This document shows positions 10,949 through 24,293 of a stretch of DNA of 64,000 nucleotides, piece by piece. The translations under genes were made by a program, and so were the position numbers. Where the stretch lies: positions 100,702,642 to 100,766,641 of the forward strand of contig CM049306.1 of NCBI GenBank assembly GCA_026874595.1. The letters are read 5' to 3'. Below the pieces are notes generated by a model that was not told where the DNA came from, did not search any database, and worked only from the letters and a program-made list of their open reading frames with translations. This DNA is from Sipunculus nudus (lineage: Eukaryota > Annelida > Sipuncula > Golfingiida > Sipunculidae). How positions within the stretch are numbered: position 1 is the first letter of the stretch; each line of letters opens with the position of its first letter.

Positions 10949-12165
10949 TGACTTAGAACCAAGGGGAAGCAGCCTTATGCAAAAAACTAGACCCTCGAAA
11001 CATAAATATTAACCGAGATAGAAGCCCAAAACTGCATATTTTCAGATCGTCAGGTTTAACCCACACATTTGGTAACCATGGTAACGGCAGCACAAAGCTA
11101 CATGTGCGGAACAATGAGCCAATGTTCCTAGTTTAAGATACAACGATAAAAATTGTGCCATGTTTAAAATCATTTTAAATATTGCAGAAAAATGATATGT
11201 TACAGTGTTTCAGGTACCACGCCCCCTGGTGGCTATTTCCAAAAAAAAATGAAAAACTGATTTCGAGATATTCATAAATAACACAAAATATATCAATTTC
11301 AAAGCCATTGTTAAAAAAATGCAACCTGTAGGTCATATTTAATGAAATCTCGAAGACTCTCGTTTGACGAGAAACGGTGCGAGATTTTGCAAGATTTTTG
11401 ATTGGATCACCGAGAACTCACCAAGGGCTACAAGATGCTAAAAAATTGACCTCTCCAGCATAAAAACTGACAGAGTTAGAAGCTGAAAACTGCATATTTT
11501 CAAAATTCAAAAGTTTTACCCCAAAAATAGAGAAATCTGGCAATAGCGCTCTTTGGCACCTATGCGCAAAAATAAGCCCATGGACCCCAGTTGAAGGTGC
11601 TGTGATGGAAATGGCCGAATGTTTAATAGTTCTGGAGGTATAGCACCAAAACAAATTTTCATGTTTTTTCATCTGCAACGCCCCCTGGCGGCCATTTCCA
11701 AAATCTGAAAAAACAATTTCGAGATATTCTTGTGTTACATAAAATATCTCAGAATCAGTACGATTGCTGCAAATTTGAAAAATATCACGAAATTCCAGGA
11801 TTTCTCCCAAAAATTGCGTAACCATGGTAACAGCAAATTTAAGTAAGCTACATGTCAAAAGAATGGCCAGGTGATGACGAAAAAAATGAGCTATTGCAGA
11901 AGTGGATAAGCCTATTTATGGCGAAGTTATAGTGCAAAAACCGTTAACCATACCTGTCGTGACCTTGACCTTAACCTTTGACCTATTTTAACCAAAAACA
12001 ATAGGGCACCTAGAAATTATGTTTTTCATCATCCCTGTAAGTTTCAAGGTGATTGTGGCAAAATTGTGGCCAGGAGAGTGCAGACAAACAAACAGACAAA
12101 CAGACAAACAGACATACGCAACTGAGCAATATGCTTGCCGAAATCTTTGATTCCGGCAAGCAAAA
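10949..12165 (+). repeat. Diverged repeat continuation with two ~460-bp related blocks
   Basis: Two blocks starting near 11025 and 11485 share 'aaaactgcatattttca', a 'cgccccctgg(t/c)ggc' phrase (11219-11233 and 11680-11695), 'atttcgagatattc', and 'ggtaaccatggtaac'. The right end (11960-12165) holds 'ttgaccttgacctt', a (CAGACAAA)n run and the palindromic 'gccgaaatctttgattccggc'. I recognise that as the end of a marine-invertebrate repeat family. With the 148-bp satellite it probably forms one composite element of about 2.3 kb. No coding region is seen. Confidence 0.6.
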
Positions 12166-12331
12166 AACTTATGTGAAAACTTTCTACAACATGAAGACCC
12201 TCTCTTCAACTACTCCCATCAGTGAGTAACTCTTCTAAACATCTCTGTTGCCACCATTTTTATTCATATTGTAATTAAAATTAATGACTTGGTGTAGTTG
12301 AAGTTGGTGTAGTTTTGGCAAACAACCGCAA

Positions 12332-12388
<57 letters not shown>

Positions 12389-12457
12389 CATATATATATA
12401 TAAATATATATATATATAAGCATATATATATAACTATATATATATATATATATATAT
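12332..12457. repeat. Long interrupted (AT)n microsatellite
   Basis: About 125 bases of AT with three short interruptions. The minus-strand frame through it encodes only alternating Tyr/Ile and is not a gene. Confidence 0.95.
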
Positions 12458-14880
12458 CGAACTATATGTTTCTTTTTTTTTAATTCTGCCAACAGATGTT
12501 ACACGCTCAAATTTCTTTCTGTTATACATATTTTTCTCCCAGCAAGGTAACGAATTTCATCTTTAACCTGTCCGTATCTGTAAAATGCTTAAAGTATGAA
12601 ATAAAATAAATATAAAAAATCATGTAAATTTTAAAAAGAACTTCCATGATTTAAAATTTGAATATATTCCTTAGCGCAGTAAGACCAACGTTATACAATC
12701 GATGATATTAAGTGTTTATGAAATGATATAAGCGAAACGAAATATCATGTGAAATATATGTTAATAAAAATCGACCGTTCTTTGTGAGAAATCTGATTTA
12801 ATTATAATTAATTGGATTAATAGGCTCGTAATTAGGATTGTGAAAAGTTAATAGAAAATTTCATCTTTAATATGCTGACTGCAGGTTTGTCTACTTTTAT
12901 TAAAATATTTGATTATTTTGTAAAAACAATATTTTGACACCGTTTGTTATAAAAAAAACCTCGAGAGCACCCATTCAGAAAGCCTCATACATTATTTTTA
13001 TAACCATTATCATTACCAAAAATGAGAATTGAAAATTAAGGTAAAAATATAAATAAAATCATATTTCCATGTGCATGTTGAAATACAATATAATAATAGC
13101 TGTGGGAGTAATTTCTCTGGTTTTCCAAGTCTTTATATTTACCAGTATGTTTTAAAACAGTCCTGTGGCTGCATGAATGAATATTCCCCGGCTTTTCTAT
13201 CAATTATCTGTCGTGTCAGAGCCCTCATCTTGTGACCATGACAAATATTAAATAAACTGAACCAGAAAACATACACTGGTGTCATCTCACCTTCTGAGCT
13301 CAATAACAGCATCATCACAATGATTAAAATCGCATTTTCATGATTATCATGTGAGCATCTGCCCCATTAGAAAATTCCATTTGTCATTCTGTACCTCGTT
13401 TTCTATCAGGAAAACGGCAACATACGATCCGTTCATATCTGTAATATACGGTATATATATAAAAGCACATCTTCTTAAATGAAATATCGAAACTGCAGCG
13501 AGACCGAGATCTTTATCAGTGATACGGGTACATGTACCAAAGTAAGCCTGTGTTGAGGGGAATCTTAATTCTGGCTCAAACAAAGATATCCCCCCCCTCA
13601 GTCAATACAGATAAACTTGCCCAAATACGAGTTGTTTTTTAAGAAGAGATATTGATATATTCAGCAGCGTTTACGTTTTAGCTTTACATGAATCAGAATG
13701 TGTAACCTTTTTTGTTTTATGCTAGAATGTTTGAACATTCAAGTGATATATAATGTATTTGAGTGTTATCCTATAATTTTAACGATTTAAATATTCACCT
13801 ATATATAAAATTGAGATCCACGGGTAACAACGTTTAGCTGGACCTCCCAAAGTGGGTAATAGTATAAAATCCCATCTGCAAAAAGGGGTTAGGATTAGAG
13901 GTGTTTTTTTAAATGAGGCTAACAATATAAAATCCTAGCAAATGGAAAAGAGGTTACGATTACAGTATTTTTTTTTATTTTATTCCCTTTAAAGACAAAA
14001 CCATACTAATAATCAGGTTAGTTTGGTCCAATCTGCCTAATAGGACATAACAATATTTACATTAATTATAAACATTGATCTGTTAATTACGAAGTCTTTA
14101 ATAACGACTAGATATATATAATTAGATGTTATATTTGCAAGGGGGTCACATTCGCATCAGCTGATAACTGTCCAAAAATAAAGGGATATAAATTTTGTGA
14201 GTATAACATGTGACAGGTAACAACATCCATAGAAATAGAAACAGTTGATTATGAAATATGAAAATTGGAGATGAGCCCAAGAATGACATAAGTAACATGT
14301 TACATTACGTAACGGGAAATAAAAATCACTTCTCTTTGGCAATCTAATTTATGTGGTTCTATTTATTTATTTTTTTAACTGGATATCCACATAACAGTTC
14401 CTTCTATATACAATTATAAATATCTATCTTTTTTTTCTTTTATTTCATATGGGTGAACCTATTTAAGATGGTGAAATGGCATTTTTAGACTGCACGATAA
14501 TGAATGGCAAGTTTACAAATTTGACAAGCTGTCTTCTAAAATTACTATAAGCTTTTAATGAATACTGTGGTATATATTCCATAAGTGCATGGAGTAGTGT
14601 TTTCAGAATACTGATTGTGAAACATTATAAACTCAAGATGTCCTAATACATGTTTCATTGGGCATTAATCCTTACCAACATAACTGACAATTTGGACATG
14701 CAAATAATTTTCTAAGGACTAGTTCGTCATAATTTTAACAGAGAAAAAATTAAACGAAATAAATATATATAAATACCTTTTAAGAAAGAGTTAAACACAT
14801 GGCAATGGAATTTAGGTAAACAGAAATTGAGGAAAAACAAGTGACCCTAGGTCAGGACGCTCAGCCGACTGGCATGTTGA
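12458..14880. other. AT-rich spacer with no gene seen
   Basis: The sequence is strongly AT-rich. The minus-strand frames 13347-13583 and 14157-14342 have no domain, signal or splice context. No repeat unit or transposon end was recognised. Confidence 0.45.
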
Positions 14881-14899
14881 CAACATGTCCTTGCACAGG

Positions 14900-16745
14900 C
14901 AACTAATATAACATCATAGTTCATGCATATTAGCTTAGGTTCATCAAGACCCATAAGAACACCAAATTTGATTACAATCCATCCAGCCATTCCTGAGGAA
15001 TCTAGCAATTTGTGTGTATTTTGCATTATTTCTGGGGTGCTTAATTATGGCCTGTAAATCAGATAATATAGGTCACAGTGACCTAATTTCAGGTTTCTGA
15101 GGAGAACTTGGGAGGAACTCTCAGGATGTCAAGTCAGAAGATTCTTGGTCCAATGGATATGATTTTGGGCCCTGCTTTGGTATCAAATTTTCCATTATTC
15201 TGGGGGGTATGTATAAGCTCCATAGCTTGGAGAATATGGGTAACAGAGACCTAATTTCAGTTTTCCAAAGAGACTTTTCATGGACCTCCCTGCATGTCAA
15301 GATGAAAGATTCTAGGTCCAGTCATTACGATTTGTGCCCTGTTAACAGATGATCGCATCTTTTAAGGTCGGAAAAATAGAGAAAAAAAAATCCTAAAAAC
15401 ACAGAAGGCGCCAGCAGTCTACAGAAACTGATGGAACACTTCATGATCAGAATTCATGCAAAGAATCATGGTGATCAATGCATTAGTTGTTCAGATACTT
15501 GAGCTTTTGTATCAAATTTTCCATTATTCTAGGGGGTACTTCGAAGCCCCATAGCCTTTAAGGTTTTGTGTAACAGAGACATAATTTCAGGTTTCGAAGG
15601 AGACTTTTCATTGGCCTCCCTGCATGTCAAGATACAAGATTCTAGAACCAGTCATTACGATTTGTGCCCTAAAAACAGATGACCACATCTTTAAAGGTCT
15701 CAAAAACAGAGTAAAAAAATAATAAAAAATTGAAAAAAAAAACACATGGCGCCACCAGTCTGTAGAAAGTGATGAAACATTCCATGACCAATATCCATGC
15801 AAGAACCATGGTAATCAATGGATTAGTTGTTCAGATATTTGAGCTTTTGTATCAAATTTTCCATTATTCTTGGGGGTACTTCAGGACCCCATAGCTCAGA
15901 AATTACGGGTTACAGAGAACTAATTTTAGATTTCCAAGAAGACCTTTCATTAACCTCACTTCATGTCGAGATACAAGATTCTAGGTCCAGTCGTTAAGGT
16001 TTGTGCCCTGTAAACAGATGACCGCATCTTTTAAAGTCACAAAAATAGAAAAAAAAAATCGTAAAAAATAAAAAAAAATACAGGTGGCGCCACCAGTCTG
16101 CAAAAAATAATGAAACATTTTATGACCAATATCCATGCAAAGAATTATGGTGATCAATGCATTAGTTGTTCAGATACTGGAGCTTTTGTATCAAATTTTC
16201 CATTATTCTAGGGGTAACTTCGGAGCCCCATAGCTCAAAGAATATGGGTAACAGAGACCTAATTTTAGGTTTCCAAAAATACTTTTCATGGACCTCCTTG
16301 AATATCAAGATAGAAGATTCTAGGTCCAGTCGTTAAGGTTTGAGCCCTGTTAACAGATGACCGCATCTTTTAAAGTCACAAAAATAGAGAAAAAAAATAG
16401 TAATAAATAAAAAAAATATAGGTAGCGCCACCAGTCTGCAGAAACTGATGAAACACTCCATGATCAATATCTATGCAAAGAATCATGGTGATCAATGCAT
16501 TAGTTGTTAAGATACTTGAGCTTTTGTATCAAATTTTCAATTATTCCATTAATTTCGGAGCCCCATAGCTCAAAGAATATGGGTAACAACGACCTAATTC
16601 CAGGTTTTCAGAGAAATTTTTCATGGACCTCCCTGGATGCCAAGTTAGAAGATTCCAGGTCCAGCGGTTACGATTTGTGCCCTGTTAACGGACAGACGGC
16701 CGGATGGCCTGTTGGCCGGACGGACGACGGACAAAGAGTGATCGC
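14900..16745 (+). repeat. ~335-bp tandem repeat, about five copies
   Basis: Each unit carries, in order, 'gtaacagagacctaattt', 'acttttcatggacctcc', 'ttctaggtccagtc', 'gatgaccgcatctttt', an A-rich stretch, 'ggcgccaccagtctg', 'tgatcaatgcattagttg' and 'tcaaattttccattattct'. The last phrase is found at about 15187, 15515, 15853, 16192 and 16530, a spacing of 328-341 bases. The right end passes into 'ggacagacggccggatgg...ggacggacgacggac' (about 16690-16735), a familiar bivalve repeat terminus. A lone diverged copy lies at about 46080-46620. It is most likely an internally amplified non-autonomous element. Confidence 0.85.
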
Positions 16746-16869
16746 TATAGTTCAGATGACTTACAGTGATAATTGTATCACTTTACGGGCGACTGATATA
16801 ACAGTCATAACAAAACCATTGTACACAGAGGAAAGTTATATTTTATTTATAATTTCATATATAATTTAT

Positions 16870-17810
16870 ATATGAGTGTGACATTCGAGACTGAAATCCA
16901 GGGCAATTAATTGTCTGCAAACAATAAGCCCAACAAATTCTTACATTAAAACAAGGAAAACAATGACCACAACATAAATGAAAATTGAAAATGGGTGAAA
17001 AGTGTTAGTTATTCACAAAAGTGTCAATTATAAAATAAATTAAATGAACAATACAGTACTGAATCTTTATTTAAACATGGCCCAACATTTCATGTTTTGA
17101 AAACTTTTTACGATATGATTTTCATAAACAGATTTTTATTGCTTGAAATAGGAAAAAATTGTATGTTTATTTTCAGGTATTATATATTTAAATAAATATA
17201 TAAAATTAATATATAACTAATATATAAATGTACGTATATGTAATATATCAATATCATATGAAGTAAAATCATTTTTATTCCATTTCTCTTTAAAAATAAA
17301 GAAATATAATGTTAATGTTTGTCTGCAGGGTAGTCTCTGTCACTGAAACATTCATTTTTTTTATTTTTAATGTTTTCGATTTTATTTTACCGATGATTTG
17401 GGACTGCATAACTGTTAATTAACACTGTTGGTGTGAATTCCACATTTATTTAGATATCGGGAGAGGGGATGACTTCACCCTCGGGAAAAATCCAGGCCTA
17501 GCAAATTATATATTCAAAACGTTGAGCGGAAGCCAGGGGAAAACTTTGTCACATGATAGGGTTATCGGGTGCATTTCAGGGGGAATTCCGTGAAATGGAT
17601 CCGAGCGTGACCGAGGTACAGCTGTAGCTGCTAGACGAGCGTAAACTGCTTCTGCTGCTGCTGCTGCCGCCGTATACCTTTACTGTGACTTGTACAAGCT
17701 ACTGCCCAAACACAGTGTAAACTGACTGATAAGGGCACATGAGTACGGGTTGACGGTAGGGAAAGGAGTTGTATACCGGTTACTGTCTGGGACATATGTC
17801 TCAATAAGAT
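16870..17810. other. Unassigned segment; one canonical kB-like site
   Basis: The sequence is AT-rich to about 17400, then more balanced at 17450-17800, with a short CTG/CCG run near 17650. A perfect GGGGAATTCC-type site lies near 17580-17589, but no gene start follows it that I can identify, so I give it little weight. Confidence 0.35.
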
Positions 17811-17812
17811 CC

Positions 17813-17816
<4 letters not shown>

Positions 17817-17857
<41 letters not shown>
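17817..17857. repeat. (AT)n microsatellite
   Basis: About 20 AT units. The open frame starting at 17815 is mostly repeat translation followed by unrecognised sequence. Confidence 0.95.
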
Positions 17858-17859
<2 letters not shown>

Positions 17860-17860
<1 letters not shown>

Positions 17861-20800
17861 TAGTCTGGCCTATTAACTGTGAACCAGATATCGTGATACA
17901 TGTTTATTGTGAAAAGAGTGTTTTTCGCAACCGCACTGGCCATGAGAAGGTTACCATGAGGCTGAACAGAGCCACGTGGTTTGGTAAATACAAGGAGTTA
18001 ACGGGGTATCTGTCAGCTAATACAATTTGACAACACGCCATGGTTTAATAACCATTAAACCCTTAATTGATATCAAGCATGTTAAGATGATACATCCCGG
18101 CCAGTACACCTGTACTCCTTTTCTTTTTTTTTTTTCGTTGAGCAGTACGTGCATTTCCTCACACAGATAGTTAACCTTCTATTTACATAAACATACATTT
18201 ATTATTGTTCCGTTTTCAACAATGTTGATGTCACGTGGGTCTAAAAAAATATTAATCGTGAGTTTGGCTGTTGTCGTGAAATAGTACGTGCCTTTCACCA
18301 CACAGTCGGCCAGTGACCCTTCTCTCTACATATTTTTCGTCCACTGCAATTTTTTTACTGTTATTTTTCCACTTCATGTTTACATTATGTGCGCCACAAA
18401 TTAAACGATTTCACCTATTCCTGGACCATCCCATTTCTAAAGAATACTCCTGCCACTGCGGTCAGCATTACTGGTATTGCTTGAAAATTCTTATTCTTTT
18501 GTCAATAATGTGACCACACATACGGACACAACGAGGATTCTCATAACCACAGAATCCCCAAGATTTTATTGGGAGAAAAAATCCAGAAATTGTCCCTTCG
18601 CCCGGCGTCCGGTTACTGAAAGATATGGTGGTCAGCGTTTCCGGTAACGAACGCTGACCATGGGTTTTCCTGTCCAGGGACAACGTATATTGCGGTCAGC
18701 TTTCCCGCAGAATCCCACTAACATATGCTGGCCATGGTAAAGCCAGGGAAGTACTTAATACCGCATGCAACTATTCCCCGACCATCATAGGGAAACTACT
18801 TTATAGTATGTTTTATGGTTGGGTTTCCATTGCATTTTAAAATTGTTCATAAACTGACAGATTAATCCTTAATGGTATGTGCTAAAATGAAGGAATAGGG
18901 CATATAGGCCTTTGTTTCTAAAATTAAATTTAAAACATAGATTGCAAAATATTTATATAATGTACTAAAATCAATACCTGAGCAAAAGGTTCCATTTTTT
19001 TTTTTTTTTTTTTTTTTTTACAAAATCTCATCCCAATTAATGAAAGTCAAGGTAACTGGTGACATGCTCAAACCATCACACTTAAATCCCCTGATAGGTT
19101 ATTTAGTGTCATAAATATTCTGAAAATGTAAATGTCAAACCATGGCTGTCAACCCATTATAGATGCCATGTCACTTGGCTACAAGATTCAGATGCAAACT
19201 GAAAATTTGGTTTCCTGTTTTTAAGTTTTACATCTCATATTAGGCCTTTGGTCCCTCATCAACTTTAGGGTCAAACTGTGTGATAATATTTTAGTATAAT
19301 ACAATCATCGCCAAGCTACAATGGGCACCTGCGACATGGTGGAACAGACTTTAATATTATTCGTCATTACACCACATGTGATATTACGGACATGACGGAA
19401 TTATGGACACTTCCCTGTTATGGATTTCTGTCAAAGGAGGCGTTGATAATTTGACTCTTTCACTATTTTTTTATGAACATTAACTGAAATAACTGTAATT
19501 TACATGTAACATGCACCGTGTTATTTTTTATTTTATTTTAATTCGCCAGTGGGAGAGGCAGGTTATACTGAAAAAATGTATGAAATGAAAGAAGTAACAT
19601 CAAATATCACACAACGAACATGGCATATAATATAAACTCACATAACACATGACGAATTATACATACACACAAACAACTTATTCTACGTCTGCAAATTCTG
19701 TTCCGGCGTACAAATATACCTTATGTGACGTACTCTTTGCCTGAAGCGATGAACCAGCAGCTGTTAAATACTACACCTGTGGAAGAGGGGGTTAAAATTA
19801 ATCTCCGACGTACGAGAGCCCAAAAATTCGTTCATTTCGATGTTTTTAGCGTACCTCGACGCAGGCAGTCCAAACGAGGAAGCAGTAGTGTACACAATGG
19901 AAGCACAATTTCCAAAATTAATTAAAAAATAAAGGGACAGATGTTACAACTGAAGGGGGGGGGAGGATCCGCCAATGTGATAAATGTATGCCTGTCCCAT
20001 AACCGTTTTTACCAGTGGGGGGGGGGGGGGGGGGGGGGCAATAAAATAGTATCCCCACGTCAGGTAGTCCATATCAAATTTTTTCGCACTCAGTACCCTG
20101 TAAAAGGACACGTGAATCTGTTTCTTCTTTCAATCCGCACAGTCACCAGATCATACCAAAATGAAACTGAAAACGACCGAAAGCACATGCATGAGATTAC
20201 AGACGTTTATTATCAGAGAAAGGATTTATAGTTCCAATGGGAATATTTACATATTGTGTAAATATAAATTTGATATTTGGTTCTACATTGTTTTTTCTCC
20301 TTCTTCTTCTTTTTCTATTTCTTCATCGACTTCTTCTTCATTTAATTACTATTAAAATATTACTATAATAATTTTCTTTTTCTTAGTATTATCATCATTG
20401 TTATTACTTCTGCTACTATTTTTATTTCAGATTCTGAGCCGGCAGGGGGTTGGGGTTGGGTGAACTAAACAAAAGTTGTTATTTAACAAATCCCACAGAG
20501 TATACATGTTTGTATTTATGCGAAAAGACACCTGTACAATAATATACTGTCTTCCAATCTGCTAGATAGGAGACATGATACCAGTCAGCAAACAAGTGTA
20601 GCCGGCCCTGGATATCTCATTACGGCGGGTACTCACCCATTACACACTTGTCAGCTATTATATACACATACTAGGATGATTTACGATTAAACGCACTCTG
20701 TATTTATGCGTATAGCTCCATGTAATTACAAAGCAGACTCAGGGCAATTTAAAATACCGCACACACACATTCACTTTTACGAGATTGTACCAAGTCCTAT

Positions 20801-21510
20801 GAGTGATGCATAATACAACAGTGGTTATGTGCAGTATGCATATTTACTGACCGGTTTAACGACGTCATGTGCTGGCGTGACGTCACGGATGCATTAGTCG
20901 GAGTACAAATGAAGCCTCTACAACCGGAAATATACAAGCTGTAAGTACGTACTAAATACAACCGTACAGTGAAACCCTATATACAACGGCGTGGGCAATC
21001 TAGAGTACGCGGGAATAGTCACTGCCCAGTAATAGTGATTGTAATCAGATGAAAGTGACATTTGCTAGGCTAGGTTTGTCTGTTTTGTCATGTATTTGGA
21101 TACCTAAAATGCAGAATAGTTTTTATTGCAATATTTTTATTTTTTTCTAATTTTTCTTTATTTGCATGCAAACAAATTTAATTGCTTTGAAAAAGCGATG
21201 CGTACAAGAAACTTATCCGTCAAAATCTGATAAAAATTAGGAACTTGATATGTCCGTAAACATATCATTAGAATATCTATAACCTGCATACATTTAATCA
21301 GATTTTACGATCAAGTTATCAACTTAAATTTTATGTAAACTCCGGTTAGTATAATTGGAAAATGTCAAATGCAAATATCTAACAGTCCTGAAATTTATTG
21401 TTAAAGTTAATTTTAATTACTTGAGCCCTGTGTCTGTTTCAATGTAATGACACTCAAGTCGAAAACGCTCCGTTATTTCCACATGCTCTCGAGGTTTGAC
21501 CATCATTGTT
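17860..21510. other. Unassigned spacer with a G-run and a dispersed repeat
   Basis: No gene was recognised. Notable parts are a T-run near 18995-19018, a dispersed repeat at about 19020-19300 related to 54570-54880, and a 22-base G homopolymer at 20017-20038. Open frames 18313-18513, 18468-18683, 19725-19925 and 19941-20231 lack domains and run across low-complexity sequence. Confidence 0.4.
19020..19300 (+). repeat. Dispersed repeat, relative at 54570-54880
   Basis: Shared, diverged phrases are 'aaggtcaaggt...gtcacatgct', 'gtgtcat(g/a)...atattct(g/a)aaaa', 'gtaa(a/t)tgtcaaa' and 'tgtgtgataatatttta', in the same order and spacing at both places. The family is unknown. Confidence 0.55.
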
Positions 21511-21514
21511 ACTA

Positions 21515-21660
21515 TGACAGTGGGTTGTAGTGGCCCGTCAACGGTCGATTGTTTTCTCAGTGTCCTCCGATTTCCTCCACCCCTATTGACAACGAATCGC
21601 CACCATCTGAGCGGCTTGTTATAGTAATTATAATTAATTGTACAATCCATAAAGTAACAT
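21515..21660 (+). mobile_element. 5'-shortened SINE, same family as 1600-1830
   Basis: It shares 'gtgggttgtagt', 'cggtc', 'ttttctc...tcctccgatttcctccaccc' and 'cgccaccatctgagc' with the SINE in intron 1 of gene A. It ends in an AT-rich tail. The tRNA-like head with A and B boxes was not found. Confidence 0.55.
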
Positions 21661-22446
21661 ACGTGCTAGTTCCTTTTATATTAGTACATCCAACAGTATA
21701 ACTTGGTAAAATTGGTTGAATATTGCACTTTCAAATGAAAGTGTCATTTGTTGGTCTGGGTTTAATTTTATTAATATATCTGATTTTTTTTCTTATGATT
21801 TCCCATTATTTGCATGCCAACGAATGTGGTGGTGATGGATGAAAGAAATTAAGCTATCCTGGCTGGTATTAATTTAGAAGCTTGATATATCCGTGAATAA
21901 TAAAAAGTTAGAATTATTATTAACTTAAGGTGTAAACCTTTGTTAGTGCAACTGGGAAATATAAAAAAAATATGCATAAAATGAATATACATGTACTGGT
22001 ACCACAAATGTTTTATAACCTATGCCGGAATGTTTTCTTTTAGATTTAATAGGAAAGGAGTGTTTTTTGTAAAACACATACAATTCTAACTTATTAACTA
22101 TCGGTTCTTTTATCTTATATGCAAGGCTCAGAGCGATCTACAAATTTGCATCTTGTGTACATAGTAATTTTTTCCTCAAATCAATGTTGTAAATATTTCT
22201 TATTTCTATTATTACGTGTCAGTACTACATGGTACTAAAAAGTGTGCATTATGTGAGCAGATGAAGTATTTTAAGACAGGAAATGCAAACTCATTGTATG
22301 CTTATTAGAAAGGATACTCTACCACATTACCAAAATAGCCTGTAAACTGCAAGAGGTATCTACAACAAACTACAGACTGCACAAGCATCTACAATTGTGC
22401 TGATTCGGTCATATGCCATCACTACAATACTAGCGTAGCACATACA

Positions 22447-22545
22447 GGGGTAGGGCTTGGCCTCGTGGTTAGCGTTTAACCTCACGGTTAGAGTTGTAGG
22501 ATCACGGTTCGAACCCTATCGTTGTATCAGTATATATTATAATAT
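22447..22545 (+). mobile_element. tRNA-derived SINE fragment
   Basis: A box A-like stretch (TTGGCCTCGTGGTTAGCG, about 22457-22474) and a perfect box B (GGTTCGAACCC, about 22507-22517) are spaced as in a tRNA gene. The acceptor stem does not close and a degenerate AT tail follows. It is therefore a SINE head or decayed tRNA pseudogene and not a working tRNA. Confidence 0.55.
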
Positions 22546-23672
22546 TAAAATCTTGCCAGAAACAAAGAGATTCGCCCTAATTCATTAATGACAGGTTATG
22601 AATTCTTTCTAATAACATAGTGCATGTGTTTATCGTATAAGGATAAACTCATTCTCATTCAATAGAAAGTGATACCAACAGGCCTAAACCTATCCTTTAA
22701 AGGAAAGGGTTGCACACAGTTAATGTTGTGAACATATAAATATGTATTCTGATTCTATCTTCTTTGTAGGAAAGCAAAAGAAGTCATTTAATCTATACCC
22801 CTGACAGATGTGAGTTTCTACACACGAGTGTATGTAATATGTCGTGGAAGCATTCAGTCGGATATAAAAAGTATTAAAAAAAACAGAATTTATTCACAGG
22901 GTCATTTAATAGACTTGAAAACCTTATGAGAGAATTTTTCATTTGAATTTTGCATTTGATATTTCCCGAATTGCACTTACCGATGTTTAGATGAAAGTTC
23001 AGTTGATAAGTTGATCCTAAAATCTTACTAAATATATGCAGGTTTTATGTATCCTAATTATATGTTAACGGACATATCAAGTTCCTAATTTTACTCCAGA
23101 TTCATCCAAATGCATGAAAATGTAAAAATTTAAACTTTCATACTTTTAAACTAAACATTAAACTTTCATAACAGTCACTACTAGTGTGCCGAACTCCACA
23201 ATATCTTTGCTGTTTTATGTGCAAGTTAAGCACAATTTCGATAACAACTAAACCAGATTCATTAGCAGTCCTTATACAGACTTGAAACCATTATAAATGA
23301 ATTTTTTTACCCCCCCCCCCCTCCGAAAAATATAAAATTTAAAAAAAAAAAATTAAAAAATGGAAACAGTGCACTTACAATGCATTCGAGGGCAAATATA
23401 AACTAATGTATTGGTATTTTATAATCTGGTGGCCATCTTTGCCGTCATCTTGGATTTTGACCAAGATATGTTGAATTTCGTGTCGCCCAATATATGTAAA
23501 AACTGAGTATGGCCTGGACAACTGTTATGCCAGTTTCATTCATCTTTCATCTTTTGCACCGTTCTTAATATTCAGCTTAACATGTGAACTAATGCCAAAG
23601 AACACTTCTGCAAACTGTCATGCTTCTTTAATTTTATGCCCATTTCTTCTAATTATGGGAGCTAAACCGCTG

Positions 23673-23674
<2 letters not shown>
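22546..23674. other. AT-rich spacer with no gene seen
   Basis: No domain, repeat end or RNA gene was recognised. A C-run followed by A-rich sequence lies at about 23310-23355. Confidence 0.4.

Positions 23675-23742
<68 letters not shown>
23675..23742. repeat. (AT)n(GT)n compound microsatellite
   Basis: An AT run passes into GT units. Open frames on both strands across it are repeat translations. Confidence 0.95.
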
Positions 23743-24293
23743 CTGGTGTGAGTTTGTGTGTGTGTATGAAATAATTTTCAACATTATTTGGTACATTTAT
23801 TTTTATTTTTTGTCGAATGTGGTCAAACAGAATCCTTACGGTCGTTCCATGTTGGCCTGGGTACACAACAATAAAGCTGCCTGCTATATGATACAGGCTG
23901 TGCGTGCAATACACTGTGACCTTCTAGAACTTTTTTTTCTGTGAGGCGATTTAAACGTCTGGACAACGTCTTGAGTCTGGACAACGGACAAAAATAAAAT
24001 ATGTAATGAATTCAAAGTGCATGAACTATGGAAAAGATTTTAAATAAATAGTATTTATTTAATTAAATACTAAGTGACTGTCATTTTCAGTTCATTCATG
24101 ATTGATATATTTCATATATTATTGAAGGCGAATTGGTGGTCCTTTAAATACCTTTTTTCTAAGGAAGGTTCGTAGTGTCATTTAATTCATGAATACTGAT
24201 AACCACAAAGTCGACGACTTGACTGACGACAAAACAGGTCAACCATTTTGAAATATGAGATACTTCATACCGGAACAATAAAACGTCCCTAAT

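Noticed and set aside
17578-17590. Canonical NF-kB-like site as a promoter mark
   Set aside because: No TATA box, start exon or gene follows nearby. A ten-base match is expected by chance in a window this size.
22447-22545. A functional tRNA gene
   Set aside because: Boxes A and B are present, but the acceptor stem does not pair and the sequence runs on into an AT-rich tail, as in a SINE.
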